Assembly: GCA_964020085.1 (NCBI GenBank)
Contig: OZ026604.1
Span: 30,832,618-30,896,617 of the forward strand
Source: Micromussa lordhowensis
Taxonomy: Eukaryota > Cnidaria > Anthozoa > Scleractinia > Lobophylliidae
DNA length: 64,000 nucleotides
Direction of reading: 5' to 3'
Position 1 is the first letter of the stretch, and every line of letters begins with the position of its first letter. Position numbers and translations under genes: made by a program. This document shows positions 36,541 through 49,960 of the stretch, one piece after another. The notes under the pieces were generated by a model. The model ran no database searches and was not told where the DNA came from. It saw only the letters and a program-made list of their open reading frames with translations.

Positions 36541-38190
36541 CAAACCGCGCCTCTTAAAGTGCCCGTGAAGCCGAGCTATGTCAAATTTGCCAAGGGGACC
36601 CCCAGCGCGCGTTTTCTGAAATTCTGCAAAGTTGGGACCAGGGCAAACTACTGCAAAAAGAAGGCCAGAAAAAACACCCTGGCGCCAATGCCAACATGTC
36701 CTAACTAAAATTTCCTTCAAGTGCCAACCTAGCAGAACATTGTGCTGCAAACCGCGCCTCTTAAAGTGCCCGTGAAGCCGAGCTATATCAAATTTGCCAA
36801 GGGGACCCCCAGCGCGCGTTTTCTGAAATTCTGAAAAGTTGGGACCAGGGCCAACTACTGCAAAAAGAAGGCCAGAAAAAACACCCTGGCGCCAATGCGA
36901 TCATGTGTTAACTAACATTTCCTTAAAGTGCCAACCTAGCAGAACATTTTGCTGCAAACCGCGCCTCTTAAAGTGCCCGTGAAGCCGAGCTATGTCAAAT
37001 TTGCCAAGGGGACCCCCAGCGCGCGTTTTCTGAAATTCTGCAAAGTTGGGACCAGGGCAAACTACTGCAAAAAGAAGGCCAGAAAAAACACCCTGGCGCC
37101 AATGTCATTATGTCCTAACTAACATTTCCTTAAAGTGTTAACCTAGCAGAACATTTTGCTGCAAACCGCGCCTCTTAAAGTGCCCGTGAAGCCGAGCTAT
37201 GTCAAATTTGCCAGGAGGACCCCCAGCGCGCGTTTTCTGAAATTCTGCAAAGTTGGGACCAAGGCAAACTACTGCAAAAAGAAGGCCAGAAAAAAACACC
37301 CTGGCGCCAATGCCATCATGTCCTAACTAGGATTTCCTTGAAGTGCCAACCTAGCAGAACATTTTGCTGCAAACTGCGCCTCTTAAAGTGCCCGTGAAGC
37401 CGAGCTATGTCAAATTTGCCAAGGGGACCCCCAGCGCGCGTTTTCTGAAATTCTGCAAAGTTGGGACCAGGCCAAACTACTGCAAAAAGAAGGCCAGAAA
37501 AAACACCCTGGCGCCAATGTCATTATGTCCTAACTAACATTTCCTTAAAGTGCCAACCTAGCAGAACATTTTGCTGCAAACCGCGCCTCTTAAAGTGCCC
37601 GTGAAGCCGAGCTATGTCAAATTTGCCAGCAGAACCCCCAGCGCGCGTTTTCTGAAATTCTGCAAAGTTGGGACCAAGGCAAACTACTGCAAAAAGAAGG
37701 CCAGAAAAAAACACCCTGGCGCCAATGCCATCATGTCCTAACTAGGATTTCCTTAAAGTGCCAACCTAGCAGAACATTTTGCTGCAAACCGCGCCTCTTA
37801 AAGTGCCCGTGAAGCCGAGCTATGTCAAATTTGCCAGGAGGACCCCCAGCGCGCGTTTTCTGAAATTCTGCAAAGTTGGGACCAGGGCAAACTACTGCAA
37901 AAAGAAGGCCAGAAAAAACACCCTGGCACCACTGCCATCATGTCCTAACTAGAATTTCCTTAAAGTGCTAACCTAGCAAAACATTTTGCTGCAAACCGCG
38001 CCTCTTAAAGTGCCCGTGAAGCCGAGCTATGTCAAATTTGCCAAGGGGACCTCCAGCGCGCGTTTTCGTAAATTCTGCAAAGTTGGGACCAGGGCAAACT
38101 ACTGCAAAAAGAAGGCCAGAAAAAACACCCTGGCGCCAATGCCATCATGTCCTAACTAAAGTTTCCTTCAAGAGACAACCTAGCAGAACA

Positions 38191-40250
38191 TTTCGCTGCA
38201 AACCGCGCCTCTTAAAGTGCCCGTGAAGCCGAGCTATGTCAAATTTGCCAAGGGGACCCCCAGCGCGTGTTTTCTGAAATTCTGCAAAGTTGGGACCAGG
38301 GCAAACTACTGCAAAAAGAAGGCAAGAAAAATCACCCTGGCGCCAATGCCATCATGTCCTAACTAAAATTTCCTTGAAGTGCCAACCTAGCAGAACATTT
38401 TGCTGCAAACCGCGCCTCTTAAAGTGCCCGTGAAGCCGAGCTATGTCAAATTTGCCAAGGGGAGCCCCAGCGCGCGTTTTCTGAAATTCTGCAAAGTAGT
38501 AACCAGGGCAAACTACTGCAAAAAGAAGGCAAGAAAAAACACCCTGGCGCCAATGCCATCATGTCCTAACTTAAATTTCCTTAAAGTGCCAACCTAGCAG
38601 AACATTTTGCTGCAAACCGCGCCTCTTAAAGTGCCCGTGAAGCCGAGCTATGTCAAATTTGCCAAGGGGACCCTAAGCGCGCGTTTTCTGAAATTCTGCA
38701 AAGTTGGGACCAGGGCAAACTACTGCAAAAAGAAGGCCAGAAAAAACACCCTGGCGCCAATGCCATCATGTCCTAACTAAAATTTCCTTTAAGTGCCAAC
38801 CTAGCAAAACATTTTGCTGCAAACCGCGCCTCTTAAAGTGCCCGTGAAGCCGAGCTATGTCAAATTTGCCAAGGGGACCCCCAGCGCGCGTTTTCTGAAA
38901 TTCTGCAAAGTTGGGACCAGGGCAAACTACTGCAAAAAGAAGGCCAGAAAAAACACCCTGGCGCCAATGCCATTATGTTGTAACTAGCATTTCCTTAAAG
39001 TGCCAACCTAGCAAAACATTTTGCTGCAAACCGCGCCTCTTAAAGTGCCCGTGAAGCCGAGCTATGTCAAATTTGCCAAGGGGACCCCCAGCGCGCGTTT
39101 TCTGAAATTCTGCAAAGTTGGGACCAGGGCAAACTACTGCAAAAAGAAGGCCAAAAAAAGTACCCTGGCGCCAATGCTATCATGTCTTAACTAGGATTTC
39201 CTTGAAGTGCCAACCTAGCAGAACATTTTGCTGCAAACCGCGCCTCTTAAAGTGCCCGTGAAGCCGAGCTATGTCAAATTTGCCAAGGGGACCCCCAGCG
39301 CGCGTTTTCTGAAATTCTGCAAAGTTGGGACCAGGGCAAACTACTGCAAAAAGAAGGCCAGAAAAAACACCCCGGCGCCAATGCCATCATGTCCTATTTA
39401 CAATTTCCTTAAAATGCCAACCTAGCAGAACATTTTGCTGCAAACCGCGCCTCTTAAAGTGCCCGTGAAGCCGAGCTATGTCAAATTTGCCAAGGGGACC
39501 CCCAGCGCGCGTTTTTTGAAATTCTGCAAAGTTGGGACCGGGGCAAACTACTGCAAAAATAAGGCCAGAAAAAACACCCTGGCGCCAATGTCATCATGTC
39601 CTAACTTACATTTCCTTGAAGTGCCAACCTAGCAAAACATTTTGCTGCAAACCGCGCCTCTTAAAGTGCCCGTGAAGCCGAGCTATGTCACATTTGCCAA
39701 GGGGACCCCCAGCGCGCGTTTTCTGAAATTCTGCAAAGTTGGGACCAGGGCAAACTACTGCAAAAGAAGGCCAGAAAAAACACCCTGGCGCCAATGCCAT
39801 CATGTCCTAACTAGAATTTCCTTCAAGTGCCAACCTAGCAAAACATTTTGCTGCAAACCGCGCCTCTTAAAGTGCCCGTGAAGCCGAGCTATGTCAAATT
39901 TGCCAAGGGGACCCCCAGCGCGCGTTTTGTGAAATTCTGCAAAGTTGGGACCAGGGCAAACTACTGCAAAAGAAGGCCAGAAAAAACACCCTGGCGCCAA
40001 TGCCATCATGTCCTAACTAAAATTTCCTTGAAGTGCCAACCTAGCAGAACATTTTGCTTCAAACCGCGCTTCTTAAAGTGCCCGTGAAGCCGAGCTATGT
40101 CAAATTTGCCAAGGGGACCCCCAGCGCGCGTTTTCTGAAATTCTGCAAAGTTGGGACCAGGGCAAACTACTGCAAAAAGAAGGCCAGAAAAAACACCCTG
40201 GCGCCAATGCCATCATGTCCTAACTAGAATTTTCTTCAAGTGCCAACCTA
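38191..40250 (+). repeat. Satellite with little higher-order structure
   Basis: About ten monomers whose variants mostly do not recur nearby. Exceptions are two consecutive monomers at 39642 and 39848 sharing a two-base contraction (CTGCAAAAGAAGG), which shifts the repeat-derived open frame. One monomer at 38495 has AAAGTAGTAACCAGG in place of AAAGTTGGGACCAGG. No gene or non-satellite sequence. Confidence 0.8.
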
Positions 40251-43200
40251 GCAGAACATTTTGCTGCAAACCGCGCCTCTTAAAGTGCCCGTGAAGCCAA
40301 GCTATTGCAAATTTGTCAAGGGGACCCCCAGCGCGCGTTTTCTGAAATTCTGCAAAGTTGGGACCAGGGCAAACTACTGCAAAAAGAAGGCCAGAAAAAA
40401 CACCCTGGCGCCAATGCCATCATGTCCTAACTAGGATTTCCTAAAAGTGCCAACCTAGCAGAACATTTTGCTGCAAACTGCGCCTCTTAAAGTGCCCGTG
40501 AAGCCGAGCTATATCAAATTTGCCAAGGGGACCCCCAGCGCGCGTTTTCTGAAATTCTGCAAAGTTGGGACCAGGGCAAACTACTGCAAAAAGAAGGCCA
40601 GAAAAAACACCCTGGCGCCAATGTCATCATATTTTAACTACAATTTCCTTGAAGTGCCAGCCTAGCAGAACATTTTGCTGCAAACCGCGCCTCTTAAAGT
40701 GCCCGTGAAGCCGAGCTATGTCAAATTTGCCAAGGGGACCCCCAGCGCGTGTTTTCTGAAATTCTGCAAAGCTGGGACCAGGGCAAACTACTGCAAAAAG
40801 AAGGCCAGGAAAAACACCCCGGCGCCAGTGCCATCATGTCGTAACAACAATTTCCCTAAAGTGCCAACCTAGCAGAACATTTTGCTGCAAACCGCGCCTC
40901 TTAAAGTGCCCGTGAAGCCGAGCTATGTCAAATTTGCCAAGGGGACCCCCAGCGCGCGTTTTCTGAAATTCTGCAAAGTTGGGACCAGGGCAAACTACTG
41001 CAAAAAGAAGGCCAGAAAAAACACCCTGGCGCCAATGTCATCATATTTTAACTAGGATTTCCTTGAAGTGCCAACCTAGCAAAACATTTTGCTGCAAACC
41101 GCGCCTCTTAAAGTGCCCGTGAAGCCAAGCTATGTCAAATTTGTCAAGGGGACCCCCAGCGCGCGTTTTCTGAAATTCTGCAAAGTTGGGACCAGGGCAA
41201 ACTACTGCAAAAAGAAGGCCAGAAAAAACACCCTGGCGCCAATGCCATCATGTCCTAACTAGGATTTCCTTAAAGTGCCAACCTAGCAGAACATTTTGCT
41301 GCAAACTGCGCCTCTTAAAGTGCCCGTGAAGCCGAGCTATGTCAAATTTGCCAAGGGGACCCCCAGCGCGCGTTTTCTGAAATTCTTCAAAGTTAGGACC
41401 AGGGCAAACTACTGCAAAAAGAAGGCCAGAAAAAACACCCTGGCGCCAATGCCATCATGTCCTAACTAGGATTTCCTTAAAGTGCCAACCTAGCAGAACA
41501 TTTTGCTGCAAACTGCGCCTCTTAAAGTGCCCGAGAAGCCGAGCTATGTCAAATTTGCCAAGGGGACCCCCAGCGCGCGTTTTCTGAAATTCTTCAAAGT
41601 TAGGACCAGGGCAAACTACTGCAAAAAGAAGGCCAGAAAAAACACCCTGGCGCCAATGTCATCATATTTTAACTACGATTTCCTTCAATTGCCAGCCTAG
41701 CAGAACATTTTGCTGGAAACCGCGCCTCTTAAAGTGCCCGTGAAGCCGAGCTATGTCAAATTTGTCAAGGGGACCCCCAGCGCGCGTTTTCTGAAATTCT
41801 GCAAAGTTGGGATCAGGGCAAACTACTGCAAAAAGAAGGCCAGAGAAAACACCCTGGCGATAATGCCATCATGTCCCAACTAAGATTTCCTTAAAGTGCC
41901 AACCTAGGAGAACATTTTGCTGCAAACCGCGCCTCTTAAAGTGCCCGTGAAGCCGAGCTATGTCAAATTTGCCAAGGGGACCCCTAGCGCGCGTTTTCTG
42001 AAATTCTGCAAAGTTGGGACCAGGGCAAACTACTGCAAAAAGAAGGCCAGAAAAAACACCCTGGCGCCAATGCCATTATGTCGTAACTAAAATTTCCTTG
42101 AAGTGCCAACCTAGCAAAACATTTTGCTGCAAACCGCGCCTCTTAAAGTGCCCGTGAAGCCGAGCTATGTCAAATTTGCCAAGGGGACACCCAGCGCGCG
42201 TTTTCTGAAATTCTGCAAAGTTGGGACCAGGGCAAACTACTGCAAAAAGAAGGCCAGAAAAAACACCCTGGCGCCAATGCCATTATGTCGTAACTAAAAT
42301 TTCCTTCAAGTGCCAACCTAGCAGAACATTTTGCTGCAAACCGCGCCTCTTAAAGTGCCCGTGAAGCCGAGCTATGTCAAATTTGCCAAGGGGACCCCCA
42401 GCGCGCGTTTTCTGAAATTCTGCAAAGTTGGGACCAGGGCAAACTACTGCAAAAAGAAGGCCAAAAAAAACACACAGGCGCCAACGCTATCATGTCGTAA
42501 CTAAGATTTCCTTAAAGTGCCAACCTAGCAAAACATTTTGCTGCAAACCGCGCCTCTTAAAGTGCCCGTGAAGCCGAGCTATGTCAAATTTGCCAAGGGG
42601 ACCCCCAGCGCGCGTTTTCTGAAATTCTGCAAAGTTGGGACCAGGGCAAACTACTGCAAAAAAGAGGCCAGAAAAAACACCCTGGCGCCAATGCCATCAT
42701 GCCCTAACTAGGATTTCCTTAAAGTGCCAACCCAGCAGAACATTTTGGTGCAAACCGCGCCTCTTAAAGTTCCCGTGAAGCCGAGCTATGTCAAATTTGC
42801 CAAGGGGACCCCCAGCGAGCGTTTTCTGAAATTCTGCAAAGTTGGGACCAGGGCAAACTACTGCAAAAAAAAGGCCAGAAAAAACACCCCGGCGCCAACG
42901 CCATCATATCCTAACTAACATTTCCTTGAAGTGCCAACCTAGCACAACATTTTGCTGCAAACCGCGCCTCTTAAAGTGCCCGTGAAGCCGAGCTATGTCA
43001 AATTTGCCAAGGGGACCCCCAGCGCGCGTTTTCTGAAATTCTGCAAAGTTGGGACCAGGGCAAACTACTGCAAAAAGAAGGCCAGAAAAAACACCCTGGC
43101 GCCAATGCCATCATGTCCTAACTGAGATTTCCTTGAAGTGCCAACCTAGCAGAACATTTTGCTGCAAACTGCGCCTCTTAAAGTGCCCGTGAAGCCGAGC

Positions 43201-43300
43201 TATGTCAAATTTGCCAAGGGGATCCCCAGCGCGCGTTTTCTGAAATTCTGCAAAGTTCGGACCAGGGCAAACTACTGCAAAAAGAAGGCCAGAAAAAACA
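40251..43300 (+). repeat. Patchy 4/5-monomer repeats
   Basis: GAAGCCAAGCTAT with ATTTGTCAAGG occurs at 40293 and 41121 (offset about 828). The GTCATCATATTTTAAC ending occurs at 40622, 41036 and 41657. ATTCTTCAAAGTTAGGACC occurs in two adjacent monomers at 41383 and 41590. From 41900 to 43300 monomers are close to consensus, with the CATTATGTCGTAAC pair at 42074 and 42281. Confidence 0.75.
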
Positions 43301-45300
43301 CCCTGGCGCCAATGCCATCATGTCCTAACTAAAATTTCCTTGAAGTGCCAACCTAGCAGAACATTTTGCTGCAAACCGCGCCTCTTAAAGTGCCCGTGAA
43401 GCCGAGCTATGTCAAATTTGCCAAGGGGACCCCCAGCGCGCGTTTTCTGAAATTCTGCAGAGTTGGGACCAGGGTAAACTACTGCAAAAAGAAGGCCAGA
43501 AAAAACACCCTTGCGCCAATGCCATCATGTCCTAAGTAAGATTTCCTTAAAGTGCCAACCAAGCAGAACATTTTGCTGCAAACCGCGCCTCTTAAAGTGC
43601 CCGTGAAGCCGAGCTATGTCAAATTTTCCAAGGGGACCCCCAGCGCGCGTTTTGTAAAACTCTGCAAAGTTGGGACCAGGGCAAACTACTGCAAAAAGAA
43701 GGCCAGAAAAAACACCCCGGCGCCAATGCCATCATGTCTTAACTAGCATTTCCTTGAAGTGCTAACCTAGCAGAACATTTTGCTGCAAACCGCGCCTCTT
43801 AAAGTGCCCGTGAAGCCGAGCTATGTCAAATTTGCCAAGGGGACCCCCAGCGCGCGTTTTCTGAAATTCTGCAAAGTTGGGACCAGGGCAAACTACTGCA
43901 AAAAGAAGGCCAGAAAAAACACCCTGGCGCCAATGCCATCATGTCCTAACTACAATTTCCTTGAAGTGCCAACCTAGCAGAACATTTCGCTGCAAACTTC
44001 GCCTCTTAAAGTGCCCGTGAAGCCGAGCTATGTCAAATTTGCCAAGGGGACCCCCAGCGCGCGTTTTCTGAAATTCTGCAAAGTTGGGACCAGGGCAAAC
44101 TACTGCAAAAAGAAGGCCAGAAAAAACACCCCGGCGCCAATGCCATCATGTCTTATTTACAATTTCCTTAAAGTGCCAACCTAGCAGAACATTTTGCTGC
44201 AAACTGCGCCTCTTAAAGTGCCCGTGAAGCCGAGCTATTTCAAATTTGCCAAGGGGACCCCCAGCGCGGGTTTTCTGAAATTCTGCAAAGTTGGGACCAG
44301 GGCAAACTACTGCAAAAAAAAGGCCAGAAAAAACACCTTGGCGCCAATGCCATCATGCCTTAACTACGATTTCCTTAAAGTGCCAACCCAGCAGAACATT
44401 TTGCTGCAAACCGCGCCTCTTAAAGTGCCCGTGAAGCCGAGCTATGTCAAATTTGCCAAGGGGACCCCCAGCGCGCGTTTTCTGAAATTCTGCAAAGTTG
44501 GGACCAGGGCAAACTACTGCAAAAAGATGGCCAGAAAAAACACCCCGGCGCCAACGCCATCATGTCCTAACTAACATTTCCTTGAAGTCCCAACCTAGCA
44601 CAACATTTTGCTGCAAACCGCGCCTCTTAAAGTGCCCGTGAAGCCGAGCTATGTCAAATTTGCCAAGGGGACCCCCAGCGCGCGTTTTCTGAAATTCTGC
44701 AAAGTTGGGACCAGGGCAAACTACTGCAAAAAGAAGGCCAAAAAAAACACCCTGGCGCCAATGCCATCATGTCCTAACTGCAATTTCCTTGAAGTGCTAA
44801 CCTAGCAGAACATTTTGCTGCAAACTGCGCCTCTTAAAGTGCCCGTGAAGCCGAGCTATGTCAAATTTGCCAAGGGGACCCCCAGCGCGCGTTTTCTGAA
44901 ATTCTGCAAAGTTGGGACCAGGGCAAACTACTGCAAAAAGAAGGCCAGAAAAAACACCCTGGCGCCAATGCCATCATGTCCTATTTACAAGTTCCTTAAA
45001 GTGCCAACCTAGCAGAACATTTGGCTGCTAACCGCGCCTCTTAAAGTGCCCGTGAAGCCGAGCTATGTCAAATTTGCCAAGGGGACCCCCAGCGCGCGTT
45101 TTCTGAAATTCTGCAGAGTTGGGACCAGGGTAAACTACTGCAAAAAGAAGGCCAAAAAAAACACCCTTGCGCCAATGCCATCATGTCTTAAGTAGGATTT
45201 CCTTAAAGTGCCAACCAAGCAGAACATTTTGCTGCAAACCGCGCCTCTTAAAGTGCCCGTGAAGCCGAGCTATGTCAAATTTGCCAAGGGGACCCCCAGC
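43301..45300 (+). repeat. 8-monomer higher-order repeat
   Basis: The pair formed by CTGCAGAGTTGGGACCAGGG followed by a GTGCCAACCAAGCAG monomer occurs at 43455/43552 and again at 45111/45208, offset 1656 (8 monomers). Between them are GTCCTATTTAC or GTCTTATTTAC ends and AACCCAGCAG variants. Confidence 0.8.
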
Positions 45301-46430
45301 GCGCGTTTTCTGAACTTCTGCAAAGTTGAAACCAGGGCAAACTACTGCAAAAAGAAGGCAAGAAAAAACACCCTGGCGCCAATGCCATCATGTCCTAACT
45401 AAAATTTCCTTAAAGTGCCAACCTAGGAGAACATTTTGCTGCAAACCGCGCCTCTTAAAGTGCCCGTGAAGCCGAGCTATGTCAAATTTGCCAAGGGGAC
45501 CCCCAGTGCGCATTTTCTGAAATTCTGCAAAGTTGGGACCAGGGCAAACTACTGCAAAAAGAAGGCCAGAAAAAACACCCTTGCGCCAATGTCATCATGT
45601 CCTAACTAACATTTCCTTAAAGTGTTAACCTAGCAGAACATTTTGCTGCGAACCGCGCCTCTTAAAGTGCCCGTGAAGCCGAGCTATGTCAAATTTGCCA
45701 AGGGGACCCCCAGCGCGCGTTTTCTGAACTTCTGCAAAGTTGAAACCAGGGCAAACTACTGCAAAAAGAAGGCAAGAAAAAAACACCCTGGCGCCAATGC
45801 CATCATGTCCTAACTAAAATTTCCTTAAAGTGCCAACCTAGGAAAACATTTTGCTGCAAACCGCGCCTCTTAAAGTGCCCGTGAAGCCGAGCTATGTCAA
45901 ATTTTCCAAGGGGACCCCCAGCGCGCGTTTTCTGAAATTCTGCAAAGTTGGGACCAGGGCAAACTACTGCAAAAAGAAGGCCAGAAAAAACACCTCAGCG
46001 CCAATGCCATCATGTTCTAACTAGCTATTCCTTGAAGTGCCAACCTAGCAGAACATTTTGCTGCAAACCGCGCCTCTTAAAGTGCCCGTGAAGCCGAGCT
46101 ATGTCAAATTTGCCAAGGGGACCCCCAGTGCGCATTTTCTGAAATTCTGCAAAGTTGGGACCAGGGCAAACTACTGCAAAAAGAAGGCCAGAAAAAACAC
46201 CCTTGCGCCAATGTCATCATGTCCTAATTAACATTTCCTTAAAGTGTTAACCTAGCAGAACATTTTGCTGCGAACCGCGCCTCTTAAAGTGCCCGTGAAG
46301 CCGAGCTATATCAAATTTGCCAAGGGGACCCCCAGCGCGCGTTTTCTGAAATTCTGCAAAGTTGGGACCAGGGCAAACTACTGCAAAAAGAAGGCCAGAA
46401 AAAACACCCTGGCGCCAATGCCATCATGTT
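45301..46430 (+). repeat. 2- and 3-monomer local repeats
   Basis: TGAACTTCTGCAAAGTTGAAA occurs in part at 45312 and 45726 (offset 414, two monomers). The neighbouring CAGTGCGCATTTTCTG plus AAGTGTTAACC plus GCTGCGAACCGCG set occurs at 45504-45655 and at 46125-46275 (offset 621, three monomers). The overlap of the two periods suggests successive unequal exchanges. Confidence 0.8.
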
Positions 46431-49400
46431 GTAACTAAAATTTCCTTAAAATGCCTACCTAGCAGAACATTTTGCTGCAAACCGCGCCTCTTAAAGTGCC
46501 CGTGAAGCCAAGCTATGTCAAATTTGCCAAGGAGACCCCCAACGCGCGTTTTCTGAAATTCTGCAAAGTTGGGACCAGGGCAAACTACTGCAAAAAGAAG
46601 GCCAGAAAAAGCAACCTGGCGCCAATGCCATCATGTCCTAACTAGAATTTCCTAAAAGTGCCAACCTAGCAGAACATTTTGCTGCAAACCGCGCCTCTTA
46701 AAGTGCCCGTGAAGCCGAGCTATGTCAAATTTGCCAAGGGGACCCCCAGCGCGCGTTTTCTGAAATTCTGCAAAGTTGGGACCAGGGCAAACTACTGCCA
46801 AAAGAAGGCCAGAAAAAACACCCCGGCGCAAATGCCATCATCTCCTAACTAAAATTTGCTTAAAGTGCCAACCTAGCAGAATATTTTGCTGCAAACCGCG
46901 CCTCTTAAAGTGCCCGTGAAGCCGAGCTATGTCAAAATTGCCAAGGGGACCCCCAGCGCGCGTTTTCTGAAATTCTGCAAAGTTGGGACCAGGGCAAACT
47001 ACTGCAAAAAGAAGGCCAGAAAAAACACCCTGGCGCCAATACCATCATGTCCTAACTAGAATTTCCTTGAAGTGCCAACCTAGCAGAACATTTTGCTGCA
47101 AACCGCGCCTCTTAAAGTGCCCGTGAAGCCGAGCTATGTCAAATTTGCCAAGGGGACCCCCAGCGCGCGTTTTCTGAAATTCTGCAAAGTTGGGACCAGG
47201 GCAAACTACTGCCAAAAGAAGGCCAGAAAAAACACCCCGGCGCAAATGCCATCATCTCCTAACTAAAATTTGCTTGAAGTGCCAACCTAGCAGAATATTT
47301 TGCTGCAAACCGCGCCTCTTAAAGTGCCCGTGAAGCCGAGCTATGTCAAAATTGCCAAGGGGACCCCCAGCGCGCGTTTTCTGAAATTCTGCAAAGTTGG
47401 GACCAGGGCAAACTACTGCAAAAAGAAGGCCAGAAAAAACACCCTGGCGCCAATACCATCATGTCCTAACTAAGATTTCCTTCAAGTGCCAACCTAGCAG
47501 AACATTTTGCTGCAAACCGCGTCTCTTAAAGTGCCCGTGAAGCCGAGCTATGTCAAATTTGCCAAGGGGACCCCCAGCGCGCGTTTTCTGAAATTCTGCA
47601 AAGTTGGGACCAGGGCAAACTACTGCAAAAAGAAGGCCAGAAAAAACACCTTGGCGCAATTTCATCATGTCCTAACTAAAACTTCCTTAAAATGCCAACC
47701 TAGCAGAACATTTTCCTGCAAACCGCGCCTCTTAAAGTGCCCGTGAAGCCGAGCTATGTCAAATTTGCCAAGGGGACCCCCAGCGCGCGTTTTCTGAAAT
47801 TCTGCAAAGTTGGGACCAGGGCAAACTACTGCAAAAAGAAGGCCAAAAAAAAACACCCTGGCGCCAATGCCATCATGTCCTAACTAGAATTTCCTTGAAG
47901 TGCCAACCTAGCATAACATTTTGCTGCAAACCGCGCCCCTTAAAGTGCCCGTGAAGCCTAGCTATGTCAAATTTGCCAAGGGGACCCCCAGCGCGTTTTC
48001 TGAAATTCTTTAAAGTTGGGACCAGGGCAAACTACTGCAAAAAGAAGGCCAAAAAAAACACCCTGTCGCCAATGCCATCATGTCCTAACTACGATTTTCT
48101 TAAAGTGCCAACCTGGCAGAACATTTTGCTGCAAACCGCCCCTCTTAAAGTGCCCGTGAAGCCAAGCTATGTCAAAATTGCCAAGGGGACCCCCAGCGCG
48201 CGTTTTCTGAAATTCTGCAAAGTTGGGACCAGGGCAAACTACTGCAAAAAGAAGGCCAGAAAAAACACCCTGGCGCCAATACCATCATGTCCTAACTAAG
48301 ATTTCCTTCAAGTGCCAGCCTAGCAGAACATTTTGCTGCAAACCGCGTCTCTTAAAGTGCCCGTGAAGCCGAGCTATGTCAAATTTGCCAAGGGGACCCC
48401 CAGCGCGCGTTTTCTGAAATTCTGCAAAGTTGGGACCAGGGCAAACTACTGCAAAAAGAAGGCCAGAAAAAACACCTTGGCGCAATTTCATCATGTCGTA
48501 ACTAAAATTTCCTTAAAGTGCCATCCTAGCAGAACATTTTCCTGCAAACCGCGCCTCTTAAAGTGCCCGTGAAGCCGAGCTATGTCAAATTTGCCAAGGG
48601 GACCCCCAGCGCGCGTTTTCTGAAATTCTGCAAAGTTGGAACCAGGGCAAACTACTGCAAAAAGAAGGCCAAAAAAAACACCCTGGCGCCAATGCCATCA
48701 TGTCCTAACTAGAATTTCCTTGAAGTGCCAACCTAGCATAACATTTTGCTGCAAACCGCGCCCCTTAAAGTGCCCGTGAAGCCTAGCTATGTCAAATTTG
48801 CCAAGGGGACCCCCAGCGCGTTTTCTGAAATTCTTTAAAGTTGGGACCAGGGCAAACTACTGCAAAAAGAAGGCCAAAAAAAAACACTCTGTCGCCAATG
48901 CCATCATGTCCTAACTACGATTTTCTTAAAGTGCCAACCTGGCAGAACATTTTGCTGCAAACCGCCCCTCTTAAAGTGCCCGTGAAGCCAAGCTATGTCA
49001 AATTTGCCAAGGGGACCCCCAGCGCGCGTTTTCTAAAATTCTGCAAAGTTGGGAACAGCGCAAACTACTGCAAAAAGAAGGCCAAAAAAAACACCCTGGC
49101 GCCAATGCCATCATGTCCTAACTAGGATTCCTTTCAAGTGCCAACCTAGCAGAACATTTTGCTGCAAACCGCGCCTCTTAAAGTGCCCGTGAAGCCGAGC
49201 TATGTCAAATTTGCCAAGGGGACCCCCAGCGCGCGTTTTCTGAAATTCTGCAAAGTTGGGACCAGGGCAAACTACTGCAAAAAGAAGGCCAGAAAAAGCA
49301 ACCTGGCGCCAATGCCATCATGTCATAACTAAGATTTCCTTAAAGTGCCAACCTAGCAAAACATTTTTCTGGAAACCGCGCCTCTTAAAGTGCCCGTGAA

Positions 49401-49960
49401 GCCGAGCTATGTCAAATTTGCCAAGGGGACCCCCAGCGCGCGTTTTCTGAAATTCTGCAAAGTTGGGACCAGGGCAAACTACTGCAAAAAGAAGGCCAGA
49501 AAAAACACCCTGGCGCCAATGCCATCATGTCGTAACTAAAATTTCCCTGAAGTGCCAACCTAGCAAAACATTTTGCTTCAAACCGCGCCTCTTAAAGTGC
49601 CCGTGAAGCCGAGCTATGTCAAATTTGCCAAGGGGACCCCCAGCGCGTTTTCTGAAATTCTTTAAATTTGGGACCAGGGCAAACTACTGCAAAAAGAAGG
49701 CCAGAAAAAACCCCCTGTCGCCAATGCCATCATGTCCTAACTACGATTTTCTTAAAGTGCCAACCTGGCAGAACATTTTGCTGCAAACCGCGCCTCTTAA
49801 AGTGCCCGTGAAGCCGAGCTATGTCAAATTTGCCAAGGGGACCCTCAGCGCGCGTTTTCTGAAATTCTGCAAAGTTGGGACCAGGGCAAACTACTGCAAA
49901 AAGAAGGCCAGAAAAAACACCCCGGCGCCGATGCTATCATATCCTAACTAGCATTTGCTT
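46431..49960 (+). repeat. 2- and 4-monomer higher-order repeats
   Basis: A dimer with GCCAAAAGAAGG, CATCATCTCC and GTCAAAATTGCC is duplicated at offset 414 (46798 and 47212). A 4-monomer unit of 826 bp follows: CTTGGCGCAATTTCATC at 47651 and 48477; AGCATAACATTTTG at 47910 and 48735; and CCCCCAGCGCGTTTTC (two bases short) with ATTCTTTAAA at 47988, 48814 and, in a third partial copy, 49640. Confidence 0.85.

Larger units (their letters stand above)
32909..38190 (+). repeat. 5-monomer higher-order repeat with local expansions
   Basis: A cycle of GTGCTCGTGAAG; GCCAACATGTCC; AGCTATATCAAATTTG with GTGTTAACTAAC; GTCATTATGTCC; and GCCAGGAGGACC monomers begins at 33635, repeats at 34670 and recurs in part around 36541-37985 (spacings 1035 and 1658 between CAACATTGTGCTG or GAACATTGTGCTG marks). 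Extra CCAGGAGG monomers at 35497-35910 and three CTAGTG monomers at 35920-36540 expand it. TTTTCGTAAATTC monomers flank it at 33295-33310, 33505-33515 and 38065-38075. Confidence 0.85.
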
